From Undaria pinnatifida (Eukaryota; Sar; Phaeophyceae; Laminariales; Alariaceae): a DNA stretch of 64,000 bases. Position numbers and translations under genes: made by a program. Numbering within the stretch: position 1 is the stretch's first letter; each line of letters begins with the position of its first letter. Below are positions 52,064-62,948 of the stretch, piece after piece. The stretch spans positions 12,092,980-12,156,979 of the forward strand of contig JABAKD010000008.1 of assembly GCA_012845835.1 (NCBI GenBank), read 5' to 3'. The notes under the pieces are model-generated. The model was not told the DNA's origin, searched no databases, and saw only the letters and a program-made list of their open reading frames with translations.

Positions 52064-52855
52064 GGCCATTTCTTATGCAGTCGGATTCCGCCAGTCGAAA
52101 ACGGCCCTTTTCGACTGGACTTTTTTCGACTGGATTCTTCTGGTCCTTCTTCTTATCGTCAGTCGAGTCGATTTATAGTTTTTGTGCTCTCCCCAGAGGT
52201 GGTTGGTGTCAGGGAGTACTGCTGCACAGCAGCAGTCGAAATCGGTTGGCAGCTCTGTGCTTCGCGCTTTCTCCGTGAGCAACGGCCCGGCGAACCCTCG
52301 TCCCAGCGAGTTGGTGGCTTTGGGCTTAGCCGAAAGCCGCCAAAGCTATGCTCGTGGAGTTGCACTCAGCCGAGAGCCGCCAAAGCTACAGCAGGCACAG
52401 CCGTTGTTGGCAGCATGGGATCGAGACCACGCGCTGCTGCCGTCGAGTGATACATGCTGCTGCTGGCGAGCAAAACTAGGAATGCGCCACGCTGACTTGC
52501 TGCGAGAAGTAACAGCTGGGATAGCCAAGCCAGCGTCAGCACCTTGTATGATACTGCAGTGTGGTACTTGGTATGGGTGTGTGGCCGTGTGGCGGTGTGG
52601 GGGTGTGTTTGGTGGTGGGATGAGCGATGCGATTGTTTAAAAAAACACGTGTAAAACTTTTTCGACCGAGTTTTTCGACTGGGGATCCAGTCGAAAAAGT
52701 CGCGTTTTTCGACTGGATCCGCCAGGCGGAATTCTCCCAGTCGAAAAAAGTTGAGTCGAAAAAGCCCTTGTCCGACTATGTAAGAAAGCCCGATTGGAGC
52801 TTCAGTCGGAAACGGCCGTCTTCGACTGACAAATCCGACTGTATAAGAAATGGCC
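52064..52855. mobile_element. Foldback DNA transposon, copy B
   Basis: Begins GGCCATTTCTTATGCAGTCG and ends, inverted, GGCCATTTCTTATACAGTCG. It is 792 bp, against roughly 800 bp for copy A once the SINE is removed. Same orientation as A, separated by a T-run (52053-52062). It keeps the pre-insertion sequence at the place where A has the SINE (CTGCCGTCGAGTGATACATG). Confidence 0.88.
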
Positions 52856-53479
52856 TTACGAGTGTGTATCATCTTTTTATGCGTTCTTAAATGTTATTCC
52901 CACCCATCGACACCCAGTCAATTATTCATGGTATATAGAATGTATGTAGAGAGAACAAGCCCTGTCGCCACAAACCACGAGGCACAGCAGAAATTCACCT
53001 CCAAAAAAAAAAAATGAAAAGCAAAGTTGATTACATTCGATGATAAAATTGTGTCGTAGGAAAACAACGCTGTTAGCTGTGGGTTTCATGCCACGGCGAC
53101 ACTCGAAAAGCTCACAATACAACCATTTTTACTGTTAATACATACATCACAACAACTCAATACATTATTACGTGATACGATAATTCACGATTACGTGCGT
53201 GCGTGTAAGTGTGTGCCAGCCGTCTGGTGAGTGTGCTTGTCACGTTTTTTGTGCTTGTTGTTTTCGTTCGAGTCCCTTCTATTTTCTTCACGTTTTTCCT
53301 ATTTCTCTTTCTCCATCCCTTCTAGACGTAACTCAGATCCGCGGTCGCTAAGCAAGCTCTTCTATCCCCTCCCCACAGTACGATTTGCGCCTTCATTTTT
53401 ATCGCGAGAATAATCCCCCACCACTGGTCCAGCTAACTGTTCTCTTGTCGACTCGCATCGAATTGCGCCAATCGCCTCG
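52856..53479. other. AT-rich spacer, no gene seen
   Basis: Contains an A run (53006-53015) and a CT-rich stretch (53230-53330). Frames on both strands lack motifs. Confidence 0.45.
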
Positions 53480-54100
53480 TTCGTTATCGTTTCAGAGCCG
53501 TCCATGCCGCTGCTGCAATTCCCACCCACCCCCGTCCCCAACGCCCCCTCCTTCCCCACCACCCGCACCATCGCCTAGACCTAGCACCACGCGTATAGCA
53601 AACCCCTACATCTATGCGACCTAAAGCCCTCCCCCCCCGCCCCCGGCCCCCCTCGCCACATTTCCCCCCCCTCCCCCACAAGAAATATTTATAGTTTCCA
53701 CGCACAAATTGACCTGCCCCACCCGTTCCCTCCCCCCCCTCCCCCCCTCCCGCCCCCCTCTTGATCAAAATCAGGCCCCCACGCCCGCCCTCCCCTCACC
53801 GGTTATTCGACTTGCAGGATTCACTTGATAAACTGATGCATTTCCTTCCACACACAGCTGTCAGATTTTGTCCCCCTCAGAAACGGGTTTTATAGTTTCC
53901 GCGCACAGACTGCCTAACATCACCCTGTTGACCCTGATAGCTACACTGCAGTTGCAAGGGGAGTCGCCGACCTATATCCTTAATGAGGACACACAACCCG
54001 TAATACGCGCGATCGGAGTATCACACACAGCTTGCAAAGATGAGTTTCGACAAAATATTCGATCTCACAGCTGGAGGAGTGTATTTTAATTTTTATAATA
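53480..54100 (+). repeat. C-tract family, copy with shortened C runs
   Basis: Begins near ATCGTTTCAGAGCCGTCCAT and runs through GCACCATCGCCTAGACCTAG, several C-rich spacers, TTTATAGTTTCCACGCACAA, ACTTGATAAACTGATGCATT, GTCAGATTTTGTCCCCCTCA, CATCACCCTGTTGACCCTGA, GGGGAGTCGCCGACCTATAT, and GATCTCACAGCTGGAG to TTTTATAATA. C runs are shorter and more interrupted than in the 42-49 kb copies. Confidence 0.9.
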
Positions 54101-54189
54101 ATACCCACCTGGTACCAGCTGATACCCACGCTGCTAGGCGCTCTCAGCAGATGACTCCTTAGTCTATATTCTTTGTTTTGCAAATAAAC

Positions 54190-54235
54190 TCATAACTCCG
54201 ACCCAGCACGACGTGGGATTCGAACCACCCTAAAA
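54190..54235 (-). repeat. tRNA-like 3' fragment (B-box remnant)
   Basis: On the minus strand GGTGGTTCGAATCCCACGTC carries a perfect B box, but the T-stem does not pair properly and no A box or anticodon arm is found upstream. Just beyond it, a 28-bp unit with ATGGCATTCGAGGGTAAC is repeated twice (54259-54312). Probably a SINE or tRNA relic. Confidence 0.45.
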
Positions 54236-54312
54236 AACCTTCCTGTATTATAATTATATATGGCATTCGAGGGTAACTATAATTTTATATGGCATTCGAG
54301 GGTAACCACGAG

Positions 54313-54879
54313 AAGACCACCGGGTTGACTGGCTGCCCCCGGCGACATGCCCATCCAATCAGCACAACAACCAGTCAGTGTACGTGCCGATGCTTCGGAT
54401 AGAGAGACGATCTCTCTCTCTGCGGTAACACAAACTACGAGGCAGAGATACGCATCGCAAATACAGCAAAAATCAGGCCATGCAATACCAACCGCAATGT
54501 GAACACGAGGATGATGGCAAAACATGCCATTTCACGATCGGACGAAAATTTACCAAACGGGTTGAACGGGGTGGAATTTTACGTATGCATCGCATCCACG
54601 TATGATATATGATCATGTTATAATTTAAACCTGTTCGACGGTAATATACAAATACAATACACAATATCACTAGCAATGATACGTAGTAAGCACAGCGAAT
54701 TGTTGAGATTTGAGAGCAGAGCGATCCTGACGTACATGCGCACCGAACAGCCACGCTATTTGTTCCGCGATATCCGACAGTGGAAATATACAAATAAACA
54801 TATCCAGGGATAACACAACCGTGACATATATCGACAGGATATACAATAAGCGTAATATCCAGCAGTCTCACCATGACGA
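54313..54879. other. No recognisable feature
   Basis: Mixed sequence with a short CTCTCTCTCT run near 54410. The minus-strand frame at 54473-54874 (133 codons) is C/Y/V-rich without a known motif. It lies upstream of the secreted-protein exon and could contain its promoter. Confidence 0.4.
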
Positions 54880-55213
54880 CAAACAGTTGTATGTTACATC
54901 ATGACTTTTCACTATGAGCCCATCGGAGCCCACTTATTATCTATTCTATCCATCCAGCCAGGGGCACTTCGCACTTACTTTCGATCATACATAGTCAGCC
55001 AGCCAGAACAATCAAGCAACCACCACATCAACAGCGCAAACTCAACAACCAAACCCACACTACTACGCAACTAATCATATACCAAAAGCACCGCGCGCGT
55101 CAACAACAACAGCAAAGACAATTATTGGCCCATACCCACGCCACCCCCGATCGCAACCGTGCGCGCCCGTCTTCTCCCTACCTCGGAGGACGCGCCCACC
55201 GGTCCTCGTCATC
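54880..55213 (+). promoter_or_regulatory. Putative promoter and 5' leader of the secreted-protein gene
   Basis: Sequence character changes to a CA-rich, stop-rich leader (AACAATCAAGCAACCACCAC, CAACAACAACAGCAAAGAC) typical of untranslated leaders, ending 334 bp later at the ATG. No clear TATA box could be fixed, so the transcription start is unknown. Confidence 0.35.
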
Positions 55214-55444
55214 ATGCACGCCATGAAGCTGCTGCTCTTGTTCCTCTTCCTCCTTGCCGAGGGCGCTTCTGGTCATCCGCTCTGCTATTTCGACGATAGG
55301 TCTACGGACTACAACGAAGAGCTGACCTTTTGTCCAGCAGCGCAAGACGGGGCATGCTGCACCGACGCCGAGGAGCTGGCGGTTGAAGCTCTCTTCGACG
55401 CCGCAGGGACGCTCAGCGATTCCTGCGCGGATCTCCACAAGCAG
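55214..55444 (+). CDS. First exon of a secreted cysteine-rich protein, folate-receptor-like/HIPL-like N-terminal domain (partial)
   Basis: ATG at 55214 (a second in-frame ATG at 55223 could be used instead) opens with a classic signal peptide: MKLLLLFLFLLAEGASG, cleavage expected after about residue 20. The mature part begins HPLCYFDDR and has LTFCPAAQDGACCTDAEE, then SDSCADLHKQ. This spacing (C, then L-x-F-C, then C-C with an acidic residue following, then a later C) resembles the start of the folate-receptor-like domain, as in the N-terminus of hedgehog-interacting-protein-like proteins. The frame meets CAG|GTACTA at 55441-55450, a good splice donor, and reading on reaches a stop four codons later, so I end the exon at 55444. 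No following exon could be recognised. The protein would act outside the cell; the ligand is unknown. Best host-gene candidate in the window. Confidence 0.6.
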
Positions 55445-56319
55445 GTACTACTATGAATTGCATGACGCCAGGCCGGTACTATTAATAATACAATAATAAT
55501 AGCTAGCACAATAAAAGGGGGTTTGTATAGTCTAAGGGTAGTCTAAGCCCTACCTACTGTAGGAACGGTGTTGTAGCATCTGTGTCCTCTTCTCATGAGG
55601 ACGTGCAGGCATACACGACCCGAAAATACGCGAAGCAAAATCGAAGTATCACGCAGCACAGCTTCGACGAAATACACATACTTTCGATCTCACAGCTAGC
55701 TGTGTGAGAGAGTAATAAAACGTCATTTCCAAAAGCAATCTAAAAAGGGGCGTGAAAAAAGTACGAGTATCTCACACAAAGTGTTGTAAAAGATGTATCG
55801 ACCACTCCCATGGTCGAACTCACTGCTGGCGTATTTGATACCTGGTATGTATGTGGTTGAGCAGGTTACTAAAAAAATGAAAAATACACGTCAGCTGTGA
55901 GATCGACCAATTTTTTTTTCAAGAGTACTCTATTAGACTACGTATATATGTATAGTCTATAGGGGTAGAGTTCAAGAATGGGCTTGGGAGTGTAACAATT
56001 GGGAATGGCGGTGATATTGAGCGTGGGGTTGCACCCGTTATCGATTGGTCCGGACACGGAAGACAGGAAGAGCGAAACCATAGTTCAGGCAAAGCATCCT
56101 CTCGACTCACCCATGTTTCAGACGATAGATCTGTCCGCGCTGACATCGTTGACAGTTAATACTTCAACAAGGAGAGGTCTTTTTGCAGCGATGGTAAAAT
56201 AGTTTTTTTATGGTCTCGGAGCGATTTGGTTGCTTCTTTTTGTTTAATGATGCTTATGTGGTGTGCGTGCGTGGTCAATCGTGACAATATCCAATTAAAA
56301 TAACCCACCTGGCATTTTC
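55445..56319 (+). other. Probable intron or downstream non-coding sequence
   Basis: Starts with the donor GTACTACTATG. Contains short pieces of the C-tract terminal motif at about 55660-55710 (TTCGATCTCACAGCTAGCTG) and 55880-55910 (GTCAGCTGTGAGATCGACC), several TATAGTCTA motifs, and a 67-codon frame (55999-56202) without a motif. No acceptor-plus-exon could be identified. Confidence 0.4.
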
Positions 56320-56440
56320 AACATTAAATTACAAAAATACAAATACACTCCTCCTTCAGCTGTGAGATCGAAAATTTTGTCGAAACTCATCTTGGTTGCA
56401 AGCTGTGTGTGATACTCCGATCGCCTGCAATAATAATACA
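56320..56440 (-). repeat. C-tract family, terminal fragment
   Basis: Minus-strand copy of the 3' terminus only: ACAAATACACTCCTCC, TCAGCTGTGAGATCGAA, TTTTGTCGAAACTCATCTT, GCAAGCTGTGTGTGATACTC. It stops at CGATCGC, where other copies continue. Confidence 0.85.
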
Positions 56441-56544
56441 CACCACCAGGTACGAAGAAACCTATTCTGTGTAAAACGCGTGAACCAGGTAGGAAGTAAC
56501 CTGTTAAGACTATATATTATTATGTGCAACGTGTGAGCCTTTTC

Positions 56545-56785
56545 AACTTACTGTAAGGTTATTAGTGGGGCATTATTAGTCCGTTTGACCACTTGCAGAA
56601 GGTTAACCGATATCTTACCCAAACTAAGCCTTATAACACTCCTCCCCCCTGAAACGGCGGGATAGCAGGTCGGCCAGATATACGGGCGGACCTGTCAATA
56701 TCCAAGCCGTTTCATTTCCTGAGTATAGCGGGGAGAGTATTTTTCAAGTTTGACATGGGGGAAGACTGAAGAAGTGTATTATTAT
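56545..56785 (-). mobile_element. SINE-like element, family A, copy 2 (no tRNA head)
   Basis: Shares GGTTATTAGTGGGGCATTAT, CCGTTTGACCACTTGCAGAA, GGTTAACCGATATCTTACCC and AAACTAAGCCTTATAACA with copies 1 and 3, and GTATTTTTCAAGTTTGACAT with copy 1. The B-box segment is missing and a 100-bp segment (CTGAAACGGCGGGATAGCAG...) takes its place. Confidence 0.65.
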
Positions 56786-56789
56786 CAAA

Positions 56790-57700
56790 GTAAAAATAAA
56801 ACACTCCAGCTGTGAGATCGAAGATTTTGTCGAAACCCATCTATCTTTGCAAGCTGTGTGTGATACTCCGCTCGCGCGCATTACGGTTGTGTGTGTCCTC
56901 ATTAAGGACATAGGTCGGCGACTCCCCTTGCAAATACAGTGTAGCTATCAGGGCCAACAGGGTGATCTTAGTCAGTCTGTGCGCGGAAACTATAAAACCC
57001 GTTTCTAAGGGGGATAAATCTTCCAGCTGTGGAAGGAAATGCATCAGTTTATCAAGTGAATCCTGTAAGTCGAATAACCGGTGAGGGGAGGGCGGAGTTT
57101 TCAAGGACGTGAGGGCCTGTTTTTTATCAAAAGGGAGCGGGGGTGGGGGGGGGGAAGGGGGGGGGGGGGCGGGTGGGGCAGCTCAGTTTGCGCGTGGAAA
57201 CTATAAATCCTTCAAGGGGATAAATCTGACGGTTTTAGAAAAAATGCACCAGTTTATTATGGGGGGGGCGGGGGGCGGGACGGGCGGGGCAGCTCAATCT
57301 CTGCGTAGAGACTATACATCCTTTAAGGGGATGAATGTGACGGTTTTGGAAACAATGCACCAGTTTATAATGTATATCCTATACGTCGTACAACCGGTGA
57401 GTAGAGGGCGGAGTGTTCGAGGGGGTGGGGGTGGGGTGGGGGAGTGGGGAGGTGGGGGATGGGGGAGGGGGGCGGGAGGTGGGAGGGGGGGGGGGGCGAA
57501 AGGGCTTTAGGTCGCATAGATGTAGGGGTTTGCTATACGCGTGGTGCTAGGTCCAGGCGATGGTGCGGGTGGTGGGGAAGGAAGGGGCGTTGGGGACGGG
57601 GGGGAGGGGTGGGAATTGCAGCAGTGGCATGGATGGCTCTAGAAAGATAATGAGGTGATATCCAGTGCGTGGAAGTGTTTATTACTCTGGCGGATTTCGA
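56790..57700 (-). repeat. C-tract family, minus-strand copy
   Basis: Full set of modules read on the minus strand, with G runs on the plus strand. The terminus TAAAACACTCCAGCTGTGAG is at 56800, then AGGTCGGCGACTCCCCTTGC, three GTGGAAACTATAAATCC-type modules with G runs, GTGGTGCTAGGTCCAGGCG, and ATGGATGGCTCTAGAAAGAT at the far end. Confidence 0.9.
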
Positions 57701-57785
57701 TATTAGGTGGGGCATTTGATCAAGAGAGATCGGGAAAAAAAAGAAGGGGGGGGCGGGGGGGGGGGGGGGGGGAGGGCTTTCAAGA

Positions 57786-57840
57786 GGTGTAGATCACATT
57801 TAATATGAAAATACATTCCAGCTGTGAGATCAAAGATTTG
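57786..57840 (-). repeat. C-tract family, terminal fragment
   Basis: A second, truncated terminus (GAAAATACATTCCAGCTGTG, AGATCAAAGATTTGGTCGAA) is interrupted by SINE-A copy 3, which starts directly after GTCGAAG. Confidence 0.8.
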
Positions 57841-58010
57841 GTCGAAGTTTATTTTATGGTGGATGTAGGATTTGAACCCACGACCCAAAAACAACATGGT
57901 CTGTCGACGACGCCATTTATTACGGTATTAGTGGGGTACTAGTCCGTCTGACCACTTGCAAAAGGTTAACCAATAGCTCACCCAAACTAAGTATTGAAAC
58001 ATTACACTCA
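57841..58010 (-). mobile_element. tRNA-derived SINE-like element, family A, copy 3
   Basis: Minus strand: A-box-like TGGCGTCGTCGACAGACC, then TTTTGGGTCGTGGGTTCAAA and TCCTACATCCACC. The shared body word TTAACCAATAGCTCACCCAA lies beyond. It is inserted in a C-tract terminus, so it is the younger of the two. Confidence 0.8.
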
Positions 58011-58189
58011 CGCGTTACGTCTGTGTGTGTTCTTCGCGTTAAAGTGATATTACCACGTTACCACCCATAAAAACCTAGCAAAACCATTGACTGCTGTGTC
58101 CGTGCCGATGCAATCCAGCCAGGGAGAGGCGTGCAACTTGCAACTTGCAACTTACCAGGTACAAGATGCAGCAACGCGTACCTACAATG
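58011..58189. other. Short spacer with (GCAACTT)3
   Basis: Three copies of GCAACTT stand at 58132-58153, followed by ACCAGGTAC. No gene. Confidence 0.6.
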
Positions 58190-58440
58190 CCAACGTATTG
58201 CTCATTTTGAAGTTGTGAGAGATCGAGAATTTCGCGCCCAAGAAACTCACATCTCTTGTTGCATGCTTGTGCGTGATACTCCAATCGCGCCCGTGTTGCT
58301 GGGGGCGTATGTCCTCATGAAGGATATTGTGCCGGTGGTAGGTCGGTGACTCCCCTTACTTGGTACCACTAATGGCTCGAGTACCAGGCAGGGCCAATAG
58401 GGTGACGCGAAGACGTTCACAGTCTATAATCGTTTCATCA
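58190..58440 (-). repeat. C-tract family, strongly diverged 3' module
   Basis: On the minus strand it follows the same order as other copies with many changes: TTGTGAGAGATCGAGAATTT, TGCGTGATACTCCAATCGCG, GTCCTCATGAAGGATATTGT, GGTCGGTGACTCCCCTTACT and GGCAGGGCCAATAGGGTGA. It represents an older copy or a distinct subfamily. Confidence 0.75.
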
Positions 58441-58523
58441 ATCATCTATCTGTGCCCGGTAAAAAAAAAATTAAAAACTGTTTCGAAGGGGACGAAACTA
58501 CTAGACTAGAATAGTAGAGTTGT

Positions 58524-58838
58524 GACGGTCGCCCCGGTGGCGTATCAGGTTATCCTCGAGCCTGGTATATGTCAGTTTTGTGAGTTCGAATCCCCCCGTC
58601 CGAGTGCATGCTCGTATAAGCTCGTGGGGACTTTTTCTTGTTGTGCACAAATAAATAGACTTGCGGAAAGCGCGAGAGAGTGAGTTAGCAACACTCGATG
58701 AAAAATCGACCAGCGGTGGGATTGCTGAACCCTATGCGCGATAAAAATTGAAGGCAAGAACCGGGGGGAAGAAGGGACGACACCTGTGACCACGGCTTGT
58801 CCAGAAGCTGGAAAGTAAATGTGTGTGGAAAAAAAAAG
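58524..58838 (+). mobile_element. tRNA-derived SINE, family B, copy 2
   Basis: Begins GACGGTCGCCCCGGTGGCG. B box GTGAGTTCGAATCCCCC at about 58579. The body and 3' end match copy 1 (CTTGCGGAAAGCGCGAGAGA, CCTGTGACCACGGCTTGTCC, AGAAGCTGGAAAG), ending in GTGTGTGG plus an A run. AGTAG-containing sequence on both sides may be a target duplication. The tRNA part does not fold into a complete cloverleaf, as is usual for SINE heads. Confidence 0.92.
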
Positions 58839-60329
58839 AGTAGTGGAACCACCAGCACCTTATACATAGGCTTAGTACTACCGATACGGGGAAGGGAGAG
58901 GTACTCATATATATGTTGCTTGCCTTTCTTTGCCATTTATTTGATCATTCATGGACTACGCATACCTTTTTTTTTTTTTTTTTTTTTTATCCTCCGGCGG
59001 ATGGGGAAAAATAAAGCTTTAGCTCACCACACTTCCGCGTATTTTCATACGCGTCGTGTGTCGATTTAACTCAGTTGCTTTCGCAGCCCAACGCTAGCTG
59101 GCGCACCCTTCGAGTCCCATTGTAGGTATAGCGTAAGCTGTCCCTATCATTGGTCCTCGTTACAACCACGCATACCATTTTCGAGACGAAGCACCGTTCC
59201 TAGTCCTAATAGAGACAGCCCAAACAGTTGGGTGGGAAGGGGGCGGGTATGACAAATGTTTTAGATCGATTGATGGATAGAAGCTACCACCGCACGAAAG
59301 GTGCGATGTACTAGCGATTCTATACTTACTTGAAGTTCTGACGGGGATCAGGCACGCACTTGGCGCTGTTTATGTGAATGCCATTTAAATTCGGTAGTGT
59401 TTTTCATTTTCACCTGGTAGCAGTGTGTGGAACGTGTGACTTTGCTGCGGCGAACGCTGGCCGAGATAGGTTGGTTATTCTATCATGATGGTAGCAACAA
59501 TGACAGAAGAGAGGAAGGACGTGTTTCGTCTGCCCCCAGCTGACTGTGAACCACGCCAGTCTCGCGACGGCTGACACTGCTTTGTCCACAATGATACATC
59601 GGTGCCGCTATCGACGCGTTTCCGTTGTTGATTGCCATATTTAGTCCGATTTGACCCAATTTGTTTGTTGTGTTGCCAACGTGTCGCTTGTATTATGCTT
59701 ACGAAGCCAATCATTGTCAGGAGGTTCTCCTGTCGCGACGGACATAATCATCATCATCAAGTGAAATGTGCCAGAACCTATTACAATTTACGATCACATG
59801 GGTATACCAGGTAGATGTTACCAGGCATATTGATGCTTGTATGGTACGGTGATGGAGTCGCTCGTTCTGTGACACACGTCGCATCTTGGTCCTCTCTGAA
59901 ACAACAGTAGTAGTAGTAGTAGTAGTAGTAGTAGCAGAACAACAGCAACAGTAGTAGTAGTAGTATAATAGTGTATTAGGGGTTGTATAAGGCAGGCAAT
60001 GATGATATGGGTTCATCGTTTGCCTTCGAATTTTGATACGCCGCGATCAAGCACGAATCGCAGACGCCCCGGAAATCAATGCGATGAGTAATAATATTAA
60101 TAATATAATAATAATAATTGTTCTCTGCGTCGAAACAAGTCGAGTAATCTATACGTACTCCGATCCAAAACTCCCCCCGCCCTCTCGTCATGTTTTGCCG
60201 CATCTGACGCTTGCCATACAACATGGATACACACATATATAGACTGTAGACTAGACTATGTTTGTAACATACTTCGAAGTACGTCGTATGTGACTAGACG
60301 ATGATTTTCTATAGTCTATACCCGGTATA
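58839..60329. other. Unassigned region with simple repeats
   Basis: A T run at 58969-58988, (TAG/GTA)n at 59907-59965 and (AAT)n at 60085-60118. Frames at 59475-59714 and 59632-59814 carry no motif. No RNA gene recognised. Confidence 0.5.
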
Positions 60330-61130
60330 ATATCATTATAAAAATTAAAATACACTCCAGCTGTGAGATCGAAGATTTCGTCGAAACTCATCTTTGCAAG
60401 CTGTGTGTGATACTCCGATCGCGCGCATTACGAGTTGTGTGTCCTCATTAAGGATATAGGTCGGCGACTCCCCTTACAACTACAGTGTAGCTATCAGGGT
60501 CAACAGTATGATTTTAGTCAGTCTGTGCGCGGAAACTATAAAACTCGTTTCTGAGGGGGACAAAATCTGACAGCTGTGAAGGGAAAGGGGGCCTGGTTTT
60601 GATCAAAAGCGAGCGGGTTTGGAGGGGGGCGGGGGGGGGGGGGGGGGGAGGGGCAATTTGTGCATGTAAGCTATAAATCCTTTCGAGGGGATAAATCTGA
60701 CGGTTTTGGCACCAGTATATTATTGGGGGCGGGGCGGGGGGGGGGGGCGGGGGGGGCAGCTCAATATGTGCCTGGAAACTGTACATTATTTTGAGGGGAT
60801 AAATGTGACAGTTTTGGAAATAATACATCAGTTTATCATGTATATCCTGGGGTAAGTCGTACAATCAGTGAGTAAAGAGAGGGTGAAGTGTTCGAGGGGG
60901 TGGGGTTGGGATGGGTTGGGGGGGAAGGTGGGGGGTGGGGGCGGGGGGGGGGGGCGGGGGGGGGGGGGTGGGGGGGAAGGGCTTTAGGTGAGGGGTTTGC
61001 TATACGTGTGGTGCTAGGTCTAGGCGATGGTGCGGGTGATGGGGAAGAAGGGGGCGTTCGAGGCGGGGGGGGGGGGGGGGGGGACACAGCGGCATGGATG
61101 GCTCTCGAAAGATAATGAGGTGATATCCTG
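60330..61130 (-). repeat. C-tract family, full minus-strand copy
   Basis: The terminus TTATAAAAATTAAAATACAC starts at 60336, followed by all modules of the family on the minus strand with G runs up to about 20. The far end is ATGGATGGCTCTCGAAAGAT, GAGGTGATATCCTGTGCG. It closely resembles 42900-43811. Confidence 0.92.
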
Positions 61131-61489
61131 TGCGATTATATGATAGCTACGTACGTATGTGTCCATATCGGACGTGTGGGCACCTTCTTGTTAGTAGATC
61201 TCCGCACGTTACCTGCTGCTGCTGTTGCATCGTGGAGGAGAGCATGATAGGTACACCCTCCTCGAGAACATGTTTTGTTGTTTCTCAGCTCGTCTTTGTT
61301 CGTATCGAACGTGAACACGCTGAGTACATTCGAACGAACGTAAACACGCTGAGTACAAGCGCATGTCGCATCGCACGTGACACGTGAAGGGAGTGCACAT
61401 GGCACAACACGTGCTCTTAGCATACGAACCATATGTACTGTATATACACACCAGAGTCCAGGTACGTATGATAGCATACTATAATAATA
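61131..61489. other. No recognisable feature
   Basis: Contains a short tandem (CGTGAACACGCTGAGTACAT / CGTAAACACGCTGAGTACAA at about 61309 and 61339). No gene. Confidence 0.5.
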
Positions 61490-61785
61490 TAGGCTTACAG
61501 TATTCACTTGATAAACTGATGCATTTCCTTCCACAGCTGTCAGATTTTGTCCTCCTCAGAAGAAACGGGTTTTATATTTCCGTGCACAGACTGACTAACA
61601 TCACCCTGTTGACCCTGGTACAAGCTACAATGTAGTTCCAAAAGGGAGTCGCCGACCTATATCCCGTCTAATGAGGACACACAACCCGTAATACGCGCGA
61701 TCGGAGTATCACACACAGCTTGCAAAGATGAGTTTCGACGAGATATTCGATCTCACAGCTGGAGTGTATTTTAATTTTCATAATA
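61490..61785 (+). repeat. C-tract family, 3' module without C runs
   Basis: Begins TTCACTTGATAAACTGATGC and runs to GATCTCACAGCTGGAGTGT, ATTTTAATTTTCATAATATA. Only the 3' module is present. Immediately beyond is TATAGTCTA...TAGACTATA, an inverted repeat. Confidence 0.9.
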
Positions 61786-61847
61786 TAGTCTAATGGGCTA
61801 GACTATAGGCGTGTACAATAATAGTCCTGTAAAACTACATGTATGTT

Positions 61848-61992
61848 GTATGCGTGTTGTTGTCTTCACATTAATAAACCGTTCTTTCTACCAAACGACA
61901 TCAATCATTAGTACACCCAGAGTCCGTGCTGATTCTTCATCCTAGAAAGGTCCAAACTCTGTGGTCACAGACTGTGAAACAGAGACATGGTA
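61848..61992 (+). repeat. Terminal-repeat candidate, copy 1 (~145 bp)
   Basis: Shares with 62949-63105, in direct orientation: CATTAATAAACCGTTCTTTC, TACCAAACGACATCAATCA, AGAGTCCGTGCTGATTC, CATCCTAGA, TGTGGTCACAGA and GACTGTGAAACAGAGA. Roughly 80% similar with small gaps. Confidence 0.8.
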
Positions 61993-62377
61993 TGATACGA
62001 TGTATGCACCACAGGTGTATCATTAATAGTAGTCAACTCAACTCTTCAGCCTTTTCTGCAGCCTTTCCTGCGCGTCACTGCTCGTCAGGAAGAAAAAATG
62101 AAGGTCCAAAGCAAGACCTGAGTGCTCGGAATGAATGGGGGGCTCTCTCTCAAAGGTGCCGGTTGCTCTCCGGTGAAATCGCTAAGCACGACCTGAACTC
62201 TCTTATAAATAGCTCTCTTACGTATACACAGCTGGTATTTATACCCCGATTTAAGAGCGCCCGGGATAAGAGCGTTCGGGCGGTCCAATCGGCATATATA
62301 TCCCACCTTACAGAGACTAAAGGCTATTATATGCTTCGCACTCCTACAGATAAGAGCAATTAATGGGTAGTTAACCC

Positions 62378-62535
62378 TTTAGAGCCCCCACATCCCTCCC
62401 TATACTCACTTCAAGTAAAATTGTCCCCCAAAAGGGGTTCCAGTTGTGAAGGGGATAACCCCTTTAGAGCCCCCAAACCCCTCCCTATACTAATTCCAAG
62501 TAATTTTGTCCCCAAAAAGGGGCTCCAGCTGCAAA
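62378..62535 (+). repeat. Tandem duplication of a ~77 bp unit
   Basis: Two units: AACCCTTTAGAGCCCCCACA ... AAGTAAAATTGTCCCCCAAA and AACCCCTTTAGAGCCCCCAA ... AAGTAATTTTGTCCCCAAAA, each with CCTCCCTATACT in the middle and ending AAAAGGGG(T/C)TCCAG(T/C)TG. Confidence 0.88.
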
Positions 62536-62948
62536 GGCTTGTTTCGACTTATCAAGGGGATCTCTTAAACAGGGGTATCAACTGCATGATTAATAGCACT
62601 ATACCCCAACAGCAGCAGCAGTGCCGGTGCCCCACCACAATGCCAGTACGTTGGGCTGACACATACATACCGAAACTATATCGAGAGTCTCACGGTATTA
62701 CTTTTATTTTTTTTCGCCACATACGGGGATGATGTCATCGTCGGCAGCCCCTTACAGTAGCCAGTGCATTTTTAACTTTTCGGTCTCTAGGGCCATCACA
62801 ACCAACCATGGTAGGCTGCATGGCCGCGCGTTGATCTTGGTTGTTGTTGGCATTTCCAAGGGCTTTTCTAACTTCCGCCCACGAAGCAGCCATTCATTCC
62901 ATTGTTGTTGATGATGTTCGTAAAACCGATGAGCCAGACAGAGAGTCA

